NCBI GenBank assembly: GCA_025352325.1
Contig: JANXTR010000009.1
Coordinates: 1-64,000, forward strand
From: Microbacteriaceae bacterium
GTDB lineage: Bacteria; Actinomycetota; Actinomycetes; Actinomycetales; Microbacteriaceae
Length of the DNA stretch: 64,000 nt
Direction of reading: 5' to 3'
In this document: piece by piece, positions 9,273 through 17,708 of the stretch
Position numbering within the stretch: position 1 is the stretch's first letter
Layout: every line of letters starts with the position of its first letter
Notes under the pieces: generated by a model
What the model was told of the DNA's origin: nothing
The model's database searches: none
What the model saw: the letters and a program-made list of their open reading frames with translations, nothing else
Program-made: the position numbers and the translations under genes

Positions 9273-9403
9273 GCCCTGACCTCGGCAGGTGGCTTAGAGG
9301 ATCATCACCACGTGCTCGACCGCCTGGTCACCTGTCCGCTTCGACACGCGTGCTTCGTCTGCTACTCAACCGGTGGGCGTCGTCGGCTGCGACAATGGAG
9401 CCC

Positions 9404-10840
9404 ATGACCGACCCTCGCCTCGCCGTCATCGTCCTCGCCGCCGGGCAGGGGACTCGCATGAAGTCCTCACGGGCGAAGGTGCTGCATCCGCTCGCCGGGG
9501 TCCCGCTGATTGGCCACGTGCTCGCGACGGCGCAGGAGCTATCGGCGGCGCACGTCATCGTCGTCGTTCGGCACGAGCGCGAGGCCGTCGCAACCGCGAT
9601 CCTCGAGCTGATGCCCGAGGCGATCGTCGTCGATCAGGACGCCACCCCCGGCACCGGCCGCGCGGTCGAGCTTGGGGTCGCGGCCCTGCCCTCCGGCTTC
9701 GACGGCGAGATCGTCGTCGTGAGCGGCGACGTCCCGCTGCTCGACGCGGCCACACTGTCCGGACTCATCGTCGCGCATCGCGCCTCGGCGTCGGCGGCCA
9801 CCGTGCTGAGCGCGATCGTCGACGACGCGACCGGCTACGGGCGGATTGTGCGGGACGTGTCCGGCGCCCTGCTGCGGATCGCCGAGCAGAAGGATGCCAC
9901 GGCCGAAGAGCTGACGATCCTCGAGATCAACTCCGGAACGTACGTGTTCGCGGCGTCCTCCCTTCGCTCCCAACTGCCGCGGATCGGCAGCGACAACGCG
10001 CAGGGCGAGAAGTACCTCACAGACATGATCGGGGTGCTGCAGGCGGCGGGGCTGGCCGTCGACGCCGTGCCCGCGCCGGCGGCCTGGATGGTCGAGGGCG
10101 TGAACGATCGCGTCCAGCTGGCGGTCACCGCGGCTCGGCTGAACGCGATGATCGTGCGCGGCTGGCAGCTCGCCGGAGTGACCGTGCAGGATCCGGCGAC
10201 GACGTGGATCGACATCCGGTCTTCCCTGGCCGAGGACGTCGAGCTGCTGCCCGGCACCCACATCGCGGGCGCCACCTCCGTCGCGCGGGGTGCCCGGATC
10301 GGACCGCAAACCACGCTCGTCGACTGCGAGGTGGGCGAGAACGCGACCATCAGCCGCAGCGACGCGACGCTCGCGGTCATCGGGGCCGGGGCATCCGTCG
10401 GGCCGTTCGCCTTCCTGCGCCCGGGCACCGAGCTCGCCGAGGACGGCAAGATCGGCACCTTCGTCGAGACCAAGAACGCGAAGATCGGTGCGGGCAGCAA
10501 GGTGCCGCACCTCAGCTACATCGGCGACACCACGGTGGGCGAGGGTTCGAACATCGGTGCCGGCACGATCACGGCCAACTACGACGGCGTGAACAAGCAC
10601 AAGACGGTGGTCGGCTCGCACGTGCGTACCGGCTCGCACAACGTGTTCGTCGCGCCGGTGCGGATTGGCGACGGCGCGTACAGCGGGGCGGGGACCGTCA
10701 TCCGCAAGGACATCCCCGCGGGCGCGCTGGCCATCAACGTCGCGCCGCAGCGCAACTCGCTGGGCTGGGTCGCCGAACACCGCGCGGGCACCGCCGCGGC
10801 GGATGCGGCGGGCCGAGCGGGTGACGAAGGCACGGACTGA
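9404..10840 (+). CDS. glmU: Bifunctional GlmU: GlcN-1-P acetyltransferase / GlcNAc-1-P uridyltransferase
   Basis: GlmU makes UDP-GlcNAc for peptidoglycan. The 478-aa protein has an N-terminal nucleotidyltransferase (LAAGQGTRMKSSRAKVLHPL at residues 11-30, then SGDVPLLD) and a C-terminal left-handed beta-helix acetyltransferase (EDGKIGTFVETKNAKIG, SNIGAGTITANYDG). The ATG at 9404 gives the standard start; a GGAG lies just upstream, and an in-frame ATG at 9395 is possible. It is slightly longer than the E. coli enzyme because of an Ala-rich tail. It is followed after 51 nt by prs, a common actinobacterial pairing. Confidence 0.96.
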   Translation: MTDPRLAVIVLAAGQGTRMKSSRAKVLHPLAGVPLIGHVLATAQELSAAHVIVVVRHEREAVATAILELMPEAIVVDQDATPGTGRAVELGVAALPSGFDGEIVVVSGDVPLLDAATLSGLIVAHRASASAATVLSAIVDDATGYGRIVRDVSGALLRIAEQKDATAEELTILEINSGTYVFAASSLRSQLPRIGSDNAQGEKYLTDMIGVLQAAGLAVDAVPAPAAWMVEGVNDRVQLAVTAARLNAMIVRGWQLAGVTVQDPATTWIDIRSSLAEDVELLPGTHIAGATSVARGARIGPQTTLVDCEVGENATISRSDATLAVIGAGASVGPFAFLRPGTELAEDGKIGTFVETKNAKIGAGSKVPHLSYIGDTTVGEGSNIGAGTITANYDGVNKHKTVVGSHVRTGSHNVFVAPVRIGDGAYSGAGTVIRKDIPAGALAINVAPQRNSLGWVAEHRAGTAAADAAGRAGDEGTD

Positions 10841-10891
10841 CCGCAATCGGCTGAGTCGATAGACTGGCCCCCCGACGGCGGAAGGCGCAGC

Positions 10892-11866
10892 ATGGAGATC
10901 ACCAGCAGCGGTGAAAAGCGACTGGTACTGGTCTCCGGGCGGGCGCACATGGAGCTCGCCGAGTCGGTGGCCACGGAGCTCGAGACCGAACTGGTCCACA
11001 CCGACGCCCGGACCTTCGCGAACGGCGAGATCTACGCCCGTTTCGACGAGAGCGTCCGCGGCGCCGACATCTTCGTCCTCCAGTCGCACACCGCGCCGAT
11101 CAACGAGTGGCTCATGGAGCAGCTGATCATGGTGGATGCCGCCAAGCGCGCCAGCGCGAAGCGCATCACCGTCGTGGCGCCCTTCTACCCCTACGCCCGG
11201 CAAGACAAGAAGGGTCGCGGCCGCGAGCCGATCTCGGCCCGCCTCGTCGCCGACCTGTTCAAGGCGGCGGGCGCCGACCGGATCATGTCGGTCGACCTGC
11301 ACGCCGCGCAGATCCAGGGATTCTTCGACGGCCCGGTCGACCACCTCTTCGCGATGCCCGTGCTCCTGGCCCACTTCCAGGCGAAGCTCGATCCCTCGAA
11401 CCTGACGGTGGTCAGCCCCGACATGGGCCGGGTGCGCGTCGCTGACGTCTGGAGCGACAAGCTCGGTGCGCCGCTCGCGATCATCCACAAGCGACGCGAC
11501 CCGCTCATCCCGAATCAGGTCAGCGTGCACGAGATCATCGGTCCGGTCGAGGGGCGCGTCTGCTTGATCGTCGACGACCTGATCGACACCGGACGCACCA
11601 TCGTGAAGGCCGCCCAAGCGCTGAAGGATCACGGGGCGATCGGCGTCGTGGTCGCGGCCACGCACGCCGTGTTCTCCGACCCGGCCGTCCAGATACTGCA
11701 AGATGCGTCGATCGACTCGGTCGTCGTCACCGACACGCTGCCGGTCCCGCTCGAGAAGCGCTGGGATCGCCTCACGGTGCTCTCGATCGCGCCGCTGCTG
11801 GCCCGTGCGATCCACGAGGTGTTCGACGACGGTTCGGTCACCTCGATGTTCGACGGCGCGGCCTGA
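10892..11866 (+). CDS. prs: Ribose-phosphate pyrophosphokinase (PRPP synthetase)
   Basis: It makes PRPP from ribose-5-phosphate and ATP for nucleotide, His and Trp synthesis. The 324-aa cytoplasmic enzyme shows the ATP/catalytic loop (YARQDKKGRGREPISARL) and the PRPP-binding loop (LIVDDLIDTGRTI). The ATG at 10892 follows a GGAAGG site; a TAGACT box at 10860-10865 could be its own -10 element, so it may be transcribed both from glmU and alone. It is convergent with the cytochrome operon, separated by 12 bp. Confidence 0.96.
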   Translation: MEITSSGEKRLVLVSGRAHMELAESVATELETELVHTDARTFANGEIYARFDESVRGADIFVLQSHTAPINEWLMEQLIMVDAAKRASAKRITVVAPFYPYARQDKKGRGREPISARLVADLFKAAGADRIMSVDLHAAQIQGFFDGPVDHLFAMPVLLAHFQAKLDPSNLTVVSPDMGRVRVADVWSDKLGAPLAIIHKRRDPLIPNQVSVHEIIGPVEGRVCLIVDDLIDTGRTIVKAAQALKDHGAIGVVVAATHAVFSDPAVQILQDASIDSVVVTDTLPVPLEKRWDRLTVLSIAPLLARAIHEVFDDGSVTSMFDGAA

Positions 11867-11878
11867 CCCGTCCGGTGC

Positions 11879-12850
11879 TCAGCGCCGACGGTAGTAGTCG
11901 CGCCAGACCAGTCGGTGGATCGGGATCAGCCGCGGCAGGCTGCGCAGTCCCGGAATGAACGGGACGAGCAGCAGCAGCAGCGTGAGGATGCCGACGAGCA
12001 TGACGACCACGATGTCCGCGTTGGGCAGGGAGGCGAACGGCTCGATCTGGTAGAAGAACGAGAACAGCCACAGCCAGGACTGGCCGGGGTAGTTGCCGGT
12101 CTCATTCATCATCCCCCACTGGTCGCCGCTCAGATGGAGTCCGGCAGCGAGGTCGTTGAGGTACGTGCCGTCGCCCATGAACAGGATGACGCGGGTGTAG
12201 TCGAGGTTGTAAAAGTTGCCCCGCGCCGACAACACGCTGTCGAGGGAGCCCTGCCGGGCCATCGCGAGCAGATCGGTGGTCAGGGCCGGGACCGGCCCCT
12301 CCTTGGCAGTGGGGGCAACCGTGCCACCCTTGGCCTTGTCGAGCGCCGCAGCGTACGCCGTCGTCCAGGCGGTCCGTTGATCGGCGGTGGCCGATGTCCA
12401 ACTGACCACCTCGGCGGGCGGGATCGGAAGGGTCGACAGCGGCCCGATCACGAAGTCCTTCGCCGTGTCGATCGGGATCGCGACGCCCGGGAGCGACTGC
12501 AGATCGATCGGTCCGAGGGTCTGGGTCGCCCCGGCAGTCGAGGTGTAGGGCGGGCCGTAGCCGGCGGTGTTGCTCGTCCCGCCGAGCTCCGCGGTCGCCG
12601 TGGTAACGAAGTCGACCGGTTGCGCGATCGCCCACGACTTCAGGCTCACGGCCTTGTCATCCGGGGAGCTGAAGATCGCGGAGACCGCGAGCACGAGGAG
12701 GGTCACAGCGATGACCCCGATGGTGAGCTCCTTGAACAGGTCGTACTCACGCACGGCTCCCGTCCACGAGCGGCCGGCGATGCCGGTGCCCTTCCGCCAC
12801 GACATCGGGCTGACCGGCCGAGGCGGGCGCGGTGTGCGGGTGGCGCTCAT
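11879..12850 (-). CDS. Membrane partner of the b6-type cytochrome, function unknown
   Basis: This 323-aa protein has a cytoplasmic N-terminus, one membrane helix (about 40-62), an extracytoplasmic domain of about 210 residues, a second helix (about 280-300) and a basic C-terminus. No heme-binding CxxCH or Rieske motif and no PEWY quinol-site motif is visible. Its ATG overlaps the stop of the cytochrome b gene by 4 nt, which implies translational coupling and a joint complex. Proteins of this kind occur beside cytochrome b N-terminal proteins in other actinobacteria, as far as I recall, without an assigned role. A longer frame open upstream is rejected because it overlaps the cytochrome gene. 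Confidence 0.75.
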   Translation of the reverse strand: MSATRTPRPPRPVSPMSWRKGTGIAGRSWTGAVREYDLFKELTIGVIAVTLLVLAVSAIFSSPDDKAVSLKSWAIAQPVDFVTTATAELGGTSNTAGYGPPYTSTAGATQTLGPIDLQSLPGVAIPIDTAKDFVIGPLSTLPIPPAEVVSWTSATADQRTAWTTAYAAALDKAKGGTVAPTAKEGPVPALTTDLLAMARQGSLDSVLSARGNFYNLDYTRVILFMGDGTYLNDLAAGLHLSGDQWGMMNETGNYPGQSWLWLFSFFYQIEPFASLPNADIVVVMLVGILTLLLLLVPFIPGLRSLPRLIPIHRLVWRDYYRRR

Positions 12851-13578
12851 TTCGAGACCTCCCGGGTGCCGATCGCGACCTGTGCGTCGGTCTCCGCGGC
12901 GTCGATCGGGGAGACCACGCCGTGCATCCGCACAAGGATCACGTGGAGGGCGACGATCGCCGCGACGCCGAGTGGCAGCAGCACGACATGCCAGGTGAAC
13001 ATCTGCCCGAGGTTGGCGACGTTGAACCAGGCGCCAATGCCGGCGGCGTTGAGCGCATCCTTCGCTTCGAACGAGACCCACTGCGACTCGAAGTTCGTCT
13101 GCAACAGGTAGCCGGTGAACGCGGCGCCGATGGAGACGGCGAAGGAGACCACGCCGGTGATCCAGGTGAGGACGCGACCGCCGCGCCAGGCGGCCATCCA
13201 GAACTTGCCCCAGAGGTGCACGACCAGGAAGAGGAAGAAGAACTCGACGCTCCACAGGTGGGTGCTGTTCACGAAGTGCCCGAGTGAGGAGATGTGCCAC
13301 CAACTCGGGCCGTTGAGGCTCAGCACGATGCCCGAGACGATGATGATCGCGAGCGACGCGATCGCTCCCATCCCGAAGACGTAGATCCACGAGGCGACGT
13401 AGCTGGGCTGGCTCTCGGGGAGCAGCTTCTGGGGAGGGAGGATCTTGAGCACCCAGCGGCGCGTGCGTCCGGTCCAGGTGGAGAACGGCTCGACCTCGGT
13501 GATCAGATCGCTGCCGTGGTCCGGTGCGGGTTCGGCTCCGGGCTCGGCGGCGAGCGGGGGCTTCTCGATGATGCTCAT
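12847..13578 (-). CDS. Cytochrome b N-terminal (b6-like) membrane protein
   Basis: This 243-aa protein has four predicted helices and two His pairs for two b-type hemes: H107/H121 in helix B and H197/H212 in helix D. The spacings of 14 and 15 residues match cytochrome b6 rather than the mitochondrial-type 14/14. It lacks the C-terminal half of a full cytochrome b, so it needs a partner subunit, presumably the next gene. No Rieske protein or cytochrome c is encoded nearby, so a normal bc1/b6f complex is not obvious. Electron transfer between quinol and an unknown partner is inferred. Start and stop overlap both neighbours by 4 nt. Confidence 0.85.
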   Translation of the reverse strand: MSIIEKPPLAAEPGAEPAPDHGSDLITEVEPFSTWTGRTRRWVLKILPPQKLLPESQPSYVASWIYVFGMGAIASLAIIIVSGIVLSLNGPSWWHISSLGHFVNSTHLWSVEFFFLFLVVHLWGKFWMAAWRGGRVLTWITGVVSFAVSIGAAFTGYLLQTNFESQWVSFEAKDALNAAGIGAWFNVANLGQMFTWHVVLLPLGVAAIVALHVILVRMHGVVSPIDAAETDAQVAIGTREVSK

Positions 13579-13736
13579 GAGCGCTTACGACCCTTCGGGA
13601 AGGGCAGCACGAGAGCGAGCACGAAGAGCACCAGCATCACGGCGATGATGATGAAGTTGCCGAGCTGGATCGTGAACTCCCCCCAGCCCAGGTAGATGGT
13701 GTCGCCTACGGCGGCACGGGCGATGAGCGCGATCAT
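13575..13736 (-). CDS. 53-aa membrane protein, first gene of the cytochrome operon
   Basis: This short gene encodes MIALIARAAVGDTIYLGWGE followed by one long hydrophobic helix (about residues 27-46) and a basic tail ending KGRKRS. The ATG is preceded by GGAGG at 5-6 nt. Its TGA overlaps the ATG of the cytochrome b gene by 4 nt, so it is very probably expressed and coupled. Small single-helix subunits are typical of bc/b6f complexes; a structural role here is inferred from position only. Confidence 0.75.
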   Translation of the reverse strand: MIALIARAAVGDTIYLGWGEFTIQLGNFIIIAVMLVLFVLALVLPFPKGRKRS

Positions 13737-13807
13737 GACGTCCTCCAGTTCGATGTTCTGGAGGAAACGCTAGGGACCGGACCGAGGTCGGGGGAGGGCC
13801 GAAAGTC

Positions 13808-14155
13808 CTACGTCGTGGCGGAGCCGGGTCCGGATGCCGCGGCAGCCTCGTCCGCGACGAACTCGAGCGACTCGGCCGCCAGTGCGCTCCAGTCCGACTC
13901 CGGAGTCGCGACCGCCCACTCGCGCATCACACGGCCCGCGCCGCTGCGGAACGCGCCCACGTCTCCGAGGCGGATCAACTGCGCGACCCGCTCGGCACTC
14001 ACGTTGATCAGCAGGCCGCGCGGACCGGCCGAGGCGAACAGCTTGCCGTCGACCAGCAGCGACATCCGGCCGAAGGCACGGTCGAGGGTGACGCCCTCCT
14101 CGCCCAGGAACTCGGCGGTCAGCGCCTCCCAGCGCAGCGCGATCGGGTCGCTCAT
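13808..14155 (-). CDS. TfoX N-terminal domain protein
   Basis: This 115-aa cytoplasmic protein matches the TfoX/Sxy N-terminal domain: FGRMSLLVDGKLFASAG, then GLLINVS and a late REWAVATPESDW. Stand-alone TfoX-N proteins are widespread and mostly uncharacterised, so competence regulation should not be assumed. Its ATG overlaps the stop of the preceding membrane protein gene by 4 nt. It ends 72 bp before the cytochrome operon on the same strand. Confidence 0.8.
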   Translation of the reverse strand: MSDPIALRWEALTAEFLGEEGVTLDRAFGRMSLLVDGKLFASAGPRGLLINVSAERVAQLIRLGDVGAFRSGAGRVMREWAVATPESDWSALAAESLEFVADEAAAASGPGSATT

Positions 14156-14514
14156 GCTGGGGTCCCCGATGGCTGGTACTGGAGTCCGGGGATGATCCCG
14201 AGCGCGCGGAGCATGGTCTCTGACCCGTCGAAGTCCTTCGCGTAGCAGTACCAGCCGGGCCCGTTGCCGCCCCAGGCCTGGAACCGCGCGATCGCGCCCA
14301 CCGCCTGCCGGTCGCCCGACTTCACGACGATGCGGCAGGCGGCATCCGCGGTCTGCATCTGCACCCCGATCGTGTAGATCATGCCCGGGAGCACGAGCGC
14401 GATCACGCCGATCACGATGACCACCCGCATGACCGTGAGGGTCAGCGGATGCCGCACCGAACCCTCCTCGCGCGGCACGTAGCCGGCGAGTTCGGGTTCG
14501 TCGTCGTAACTCAT
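14152..14514 (-). CDS. Single-pass membrane protein, unknown function
   Basis: This 120-aa protein has a short acidic N-terminus, one hydrophobic helix (about 26-52, VMRVVIVIGVIALVLPGMIY) and a small extracytoplasmic domain with two Cys residues (in DAACRI and GWYCYAKD) that could form a disulfide. It starts 15 nt after gnd and overlaps the TfoX-like gene by 4 nt, so it is probably co-transcribed with gnd. I do not recognise the family. Confidence 0.7.
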   Translation of the reverse strand: MSYDDEPELAGYVPREEGSVRHPLTLTVMRVVIVIGVIALVLPGMIYTIGVQMQTADAACRIVVKSGDRQAVGAIARFQAWGGNGPGWYCYAKDFDGSETMLRALGIIPGLQYQPSGTPA

Positions 14515-14529
14515 GGATCCGCCGCCGCA

Positions 14530-16011
14530 CTAGTGCGAGCTCGGCTCCGTCTCGATCTCCGACCGGTCGCCGCTCCACAGGGTGTGGAAGATGCCGTCCT
14601 TGTCGACGCGCTTGTAGGTGTGCGCTCCGAAGAAGTCGCGCTGGGCCTGGATGAGCGCGGCGGGCAGCCGCTGGGACCGGAGCCCGTCGTAGTAGGCGAG
14701 TGAGGAGGAGAACGCCGGGGACGGCACACCCGAGTGCGCGGCGAGCGACACGACCCGACGCCACGATCCCTGCGCGCGCTCGAGGGCCTCGACGAAGTAC
14801 GGCGCGGTCAGCAGCGCGACCAGCTCGTTGTCATCGGCGTACGCCTCGGTGATCCGGTTGAGGAACTGCGCGCGGATGATGCAGCCGCCGCGCCAGATCT
14901 TGGCAATCTCACCCTTCTTGATGTCCCAGCCGTACTGCTCGGCGCCGGCGACGATCTCGTCGAAACCCTGCGAGTATGCGACGATCTTCGAGGCGAAAAG
15001 GGCGAGCCGCACGTCCTCGATGAACTCGTCGGGGTTCGCCGTCGTCCACTCGCCGATCGGGCCGGGGAGCTTCGCGGCGGCGGCGCGCTGCGCCGGCTTC
15101 GACGACAGGCTGCGGGCGAAGACGGCCTCGGCGATACCCGAGACGGGGACCCCGAGGTCGAGCGCGGTCTGCACCGTCCAGGCGCCGGTGCCCTTGGCGC
15201 CGGCCTGGTCGAGGATCACGTCGACGAGAGGCGTGCCGGTCTCGGCATCCACCTGCTTGAGCACTTCGGCGGTGATCTCGATGAGGTAGCTCTCGAGCTC
15301 ACCGCGGTTCCACTCGGCGAAGACCTCGGCGATCTCGGCCGGGGTCTTGCCGGTGCCACGCCGGATGAGGTCGTAGGCCTCGGCGATGAGCTGCATGTCG
15401 GCGTACTCGATGCCGTTGTGCACCATCTTCACGAAGTGGCCAGCGCCGTCGGTGCCGACGTGGGTGACGCAGGGCTCGCCCTCGGCGACCGCGGCGATGG
15501 ACTTCAGGATCGGGCCGATCGTCTCCCACGCCTCGACCGAACCGCCGGGCATGATCGAGGGGCCGTTGAGCGCACCCTCCTCGCCGCCCGAGATGCCGGC
15601 GCCGACGTAGTTGATCCCCGTCTCGCGCACCGCCTTCTCGCGGCGGATCGTGTCGGTGAAGAGGGCGTTGCCGCCGTCGATGATGATGTCGCCCGGCTCG
15701 AAGACCTTGACGAGCTCGTCGATGACCGCATCGGTGCCCTTGCCGGCCTGCACCATGATCAGCGCGGTGCGCGGCTTCGAGATGGATGTTGCGAACGCCG
15801 CGTAGTCGGGGCTCGGCACGAAGCCGGCCTCCGGATGCTCGTCCAGCAGGAGCTGCGTCTTCTCGTAGCTGCGGTTGAAGATCGCCACCGTGTTGCCCTC
15901 GCGGCTGGCCAGGTTGCGGGCCAGATTGGAGCCCATCACCGCCAGTCCGACGACGCCGATGTTGGCTATTGGGGTGCGATCAGTGGATTCAGTTCCGTCG
16001 TGGGACGCCAT
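14530..16011 (-). CDS. gnd: 6-phosphogluconate dehydrogenase, decarboxylating
   Basis: It oxidises 6-phosphogluconate to ribulose-5-phosphate and CO2 with NADP+, in the oxidative pentose phosphate pathway. The 493-aa protein has the Rossmann start (IGVVGLAVMGSNLARN), the DGGN motif and the substrate signature ISGGEEGALNGPS. It is the long-type Gnd with the C-terminal tail that reaches into the partner subunit. It is divergent from gluconokinase, which makes its substrate; the starts are only 24 bp apart. A TAGCCT box 6 nt before the ATG suggests a leaderless mRNA. Confidence 0.96.
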   Translation of the reverse strand: MASHDGTESTDRTPIANIGVVGLAVMGSNLARNLASREGNTVAIFNRSYEKTQLLLDEHPEAGFVPSPDYAAFATSISKPRTALIMVQAGKGTDAVIDELVKVFEPGDIIIDGGNALFTDTIRREKAVRETGINYVGAGISGGEEGALNGPSIMPGGSVEAWETIGPILKSIAAVAEGEPCVTHVGTDGAGHFVKMVHNGIEYADMQLIAEAYDLIRRGTGKTPAEIAEVFAEWNRGELESYLIEITAEVLKQVDAETGTPLVDVILDQAGAKGTGAWTVQTALDLGVPVSGIAEAVFARSLSSKPAQRAAAAKLPGPIGEWTTANPDEFIEDVRLALFASKIVAYSQGFDEIVAGAEQYGWDIKKGEIAKIWRGGCIIRAQFLNRITEAYADDNELVALLTAPYFVEALERAQGSWRRVVSLAAHSGVPSPAFSSSLAYYDGLRSQRLPAALIQAQRDFFGAHTYKRVDKDGIFHTLWSGDRSEIETEPSSH

Positions 16012-16017
16012 GGGACC

Positions 16018-16023
16018 AGGCTA
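16018..16023 (-). promoter_or_regulatory. -10 box, leaderless, gnd
   Basis: TAGCCT (minus strand) lies 6 nt before the gnd ATG. It overlaps the gntK box on the other strand by two bases. Confidence 0.55.
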
Positions 16024-16027
16024 CCGT
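16022..16027 (+). promoter_or_regulatory. -10 box, leaderless, gntK
   Basis: TACCGT lies 8 nt before the gntK ATG (5 nt before an in-frame GTG at 16033). Confidence 0.5.
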
Positions 16028-16035
16028 TTGCAGTG

Positions 16036-16527
16036 ATGTCCATCACTCGCCCCCTCGTCGTCATGGGGGTCTCCGGTTCTGGCAAGACGACGGTCGGTGA
16101 AGCGCTCGCCGTCGCGCTCGGGGTGCCGTTCGCGGATGGCGACGCGCTGCATCCGGAGGCCAACGTCGCGAAGATGGCGGCCGGCATCCCGCTCGACGAT
16201 GCGGACCGCGCCCCCTGGTTGGTCGCGATCGGCGCCGTGCTCGCGGCGGGCCCGGTCGTGGTCGCCTGCTCGGCTCTGAAGCGCGCCTATCGCGATCGGT
16301 TGCGGGTCGCGGCGCCCGAGCTCGAGCTCGTCTACCTGGAGGTGGACCGCGCGACGCTGCTGGACCGCATGGCGCACCGCACGCATTTCATGCCCCCGTC
16401 ACTGCTCGACTCTCAACTCGCGACGCTCGAGCCACCGACCGCCGAGGAGAATGCCATCGTGGTCAACGGCGCGAGACCGCTGGTCGAGCTCGTCGAGACC
16501 CTCGAAGAACGGATCCTTTATGTCTGA
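16036..16527 (+). CDS. gntK: Gluconokinase
   Basis: It phosphorylates D-gluconate to 6-phosphogluconate. The 163-aa P-loop kinase has Walker A GVSGSGKTT (residues 11-19), the substrate region FADGDALHPEANVAKMAAG and SALKRAYRD. It lies back to back with gnd, so gluconate can pass straight into the pentose phosphate pathway. Its last 8 nt overlap the next gene. Confidence 0.94.
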   Translation: MSITRPLVVMGVSGSGKTTVGEALAVALGVPFADGDALHPEANVAKMAAGIPLDDADRAPWLVAIGAVLAAGPVVVACSALKRAYRDRLRVAAPELELVYLEVDRATLLDRMAHRTHFMPPSLLDSQLATLEPPTAEENAIVVNGARPLVELVETLEERILYV

Positions 16528-17557
16528 CACCCTTCGCGTCGTCGTCGCCACCGCCCAGACGCCCGAGAACATCGCGCTGCTGCGGGTGCGGGAGCCGCGC
16601 CTCGACGTCGTGTTCGAGCCCGAGCTGCTCGGCCCGGCCTCCGACAACTGGATGCTGAAGCACCAGCGCACCGCAGACGAGCAGGCCCGGTTCGAGGCGC
16701 TGCTCGACTCGGCCGAGGCGCTGTTCGGAGTTCCCGACCACTCGGGTACGTCGCTCGCTCGCACAGTTGCAGCGAATCCCGAACTCCGCTGGGTGCACAC
16801 CATCCCGGCGGGCGGCGGGCAGCAGGTGAAGTCGGCCGGGCTCGACGCCGACGCGCTCGCGCGCATCCTGTTCACGACCTCGGCGGGGGTGCATGCCGAG
16901 CCGCTCGCCGAGTTCGCCGTGTTCGGCGTGCTGGCCGGGGCGAAGCTGCTGCCGAAGCTCCGCGCGGCGCAGGAGCGTCACGAGTGGATGCCGCGGGTGA
17001 GCATGGGTCTCGCGGCCGACATGACGGTCGCGGTGGTCGGGCTGGGCGGTATCGGGAAGGTGGCGGCATCCAAGCTGGCAGCCCTCGGCTACACCGTGGT
17101 CGGCGTGCACCGCCGCGACGTCGACGCCCCGGGTGTCTCGCGCATCTACCCGGCCGAGCAGTTCGCTGAGGTCGCCGCGCTCGCCGACGCGATCGTGCTC
17201 ACCCTGCCGGGGACGGCGCAGACCGAGCGGATGCTGAGCCGCGAGGTGCTCGCCGCGATCAAGCAGGGCGCCACCGTCGTCAACGTCGGGCGGGGGACCA
17301 CGGTCGACGAACCGGCACTGATCGAGGCGCTCGTGGATGGCCGTGTCGGCTTCGCCGCCCTCGACGTCACCTACTCCGAACCCCTCGCGAGCGACAGTCC
17401 GCTGTGGGACCTGCCGAACGTGCTGATCAGCCCCCACACTGCGGCGATCAGCGAGCACGAGCCGCGGCTGATCACCGAGTTGTTCGCGGCGAACGCGACG
17501 GCCTTGCTCGACGGGCGACCGCTCAAGAACCTGGTCAACATGGTCGAGTTCTATTGA
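16520..17557 (+). CDS. D-isomer-specific 2-hydroxyacid dehydrogenase family protein
   Basis: This 345-aa cytoplasmic NAD(P)-dependent oxidoreductase has the dinucleotide motif VGLGGIGKVAASKL (about 174-187), the Arg-bearing VNVGRGTTVDE loop and the catalytic-site SPHTAAIS near the end. It overlaps gntK by 8 nt and is therefore coupled to gluconate use; reduction of a 2-keto sugar acid to feed gluconate is a plausible role but is not shown. The family also includes glyoxylate and phosphoglycerate dehydrogenases. Confidence 0.85.
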   Translation: MSDTLRVVVATAQTPENIALLRVREPRLDVVFEPELLGPASDNWMLKHQRTADEQARFEALLDSAEALFGVPDHSGTSLARTVAANPELRWVHTIPAGGGQQVKSAGLDADALARILFTTSAGVHAEPLAEFAVFGVLAGAKLLPKLRAAQERHEWMPRVSMGLAADMTVAVVGLGGIGKVAASKLAALGYTVVGVHRRDVDAPGVSRIYPAEQFAEVAALADAIVLTLPGTAQTERMLSREVLAAIKQGATVVNVGRGTTVDEPALIEALVDGRVGFAALDVTYSEPLASDSPLWDLPNVLISPHTAAISEHEPRLITELFAANATALLDGRPLKNLVNMVEFY

Positions 17558-17597
17558 GCGGCTTCCCGGGCTAGACTGACGGCTGAACTTCGGCGAG

Positions 17598-17615
17598 GGA
17601 TGCTGCAGAGCATCC
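17598..17615. repeat. Perfect hairpin in the rplY leader
   Basis: GGATGCTGCAGAGCATCC has 6-nt perfect arms around TGCAGA. It lies about 95 nt before the rplY start and about 20 nt after a TAGACT box at 17571-17576, so it would fall in the 5' leader. A regulatory role is possible but not shown. Confidence 0.35.
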
Positions 17616-17708
17616 GTGATCGACGCGGTGGACGGCTTCTTGTCTGTTCGACGTGCGCTCCCTGTCTTCTCGAAGACCCCGACACTCCAGACGAAAGAAG
17701 GAACCATC

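Noticed and set aside
9539-11815. Very long open frame on the minus strand opposite glmU and prs
   Set aside because: It mirrors two certain genes, is full of Asp/Arg/His low-complexity sequence and has no motif; a high-G+C shadow.
12851-13390. N-terminal extension of the 323-aa membrane protein
   Set aside because: It overlaps the cytochrome b gene in another frame and is Arg/Pro-rich; the ATG at 12850 with a 4-nt overlap is far better.
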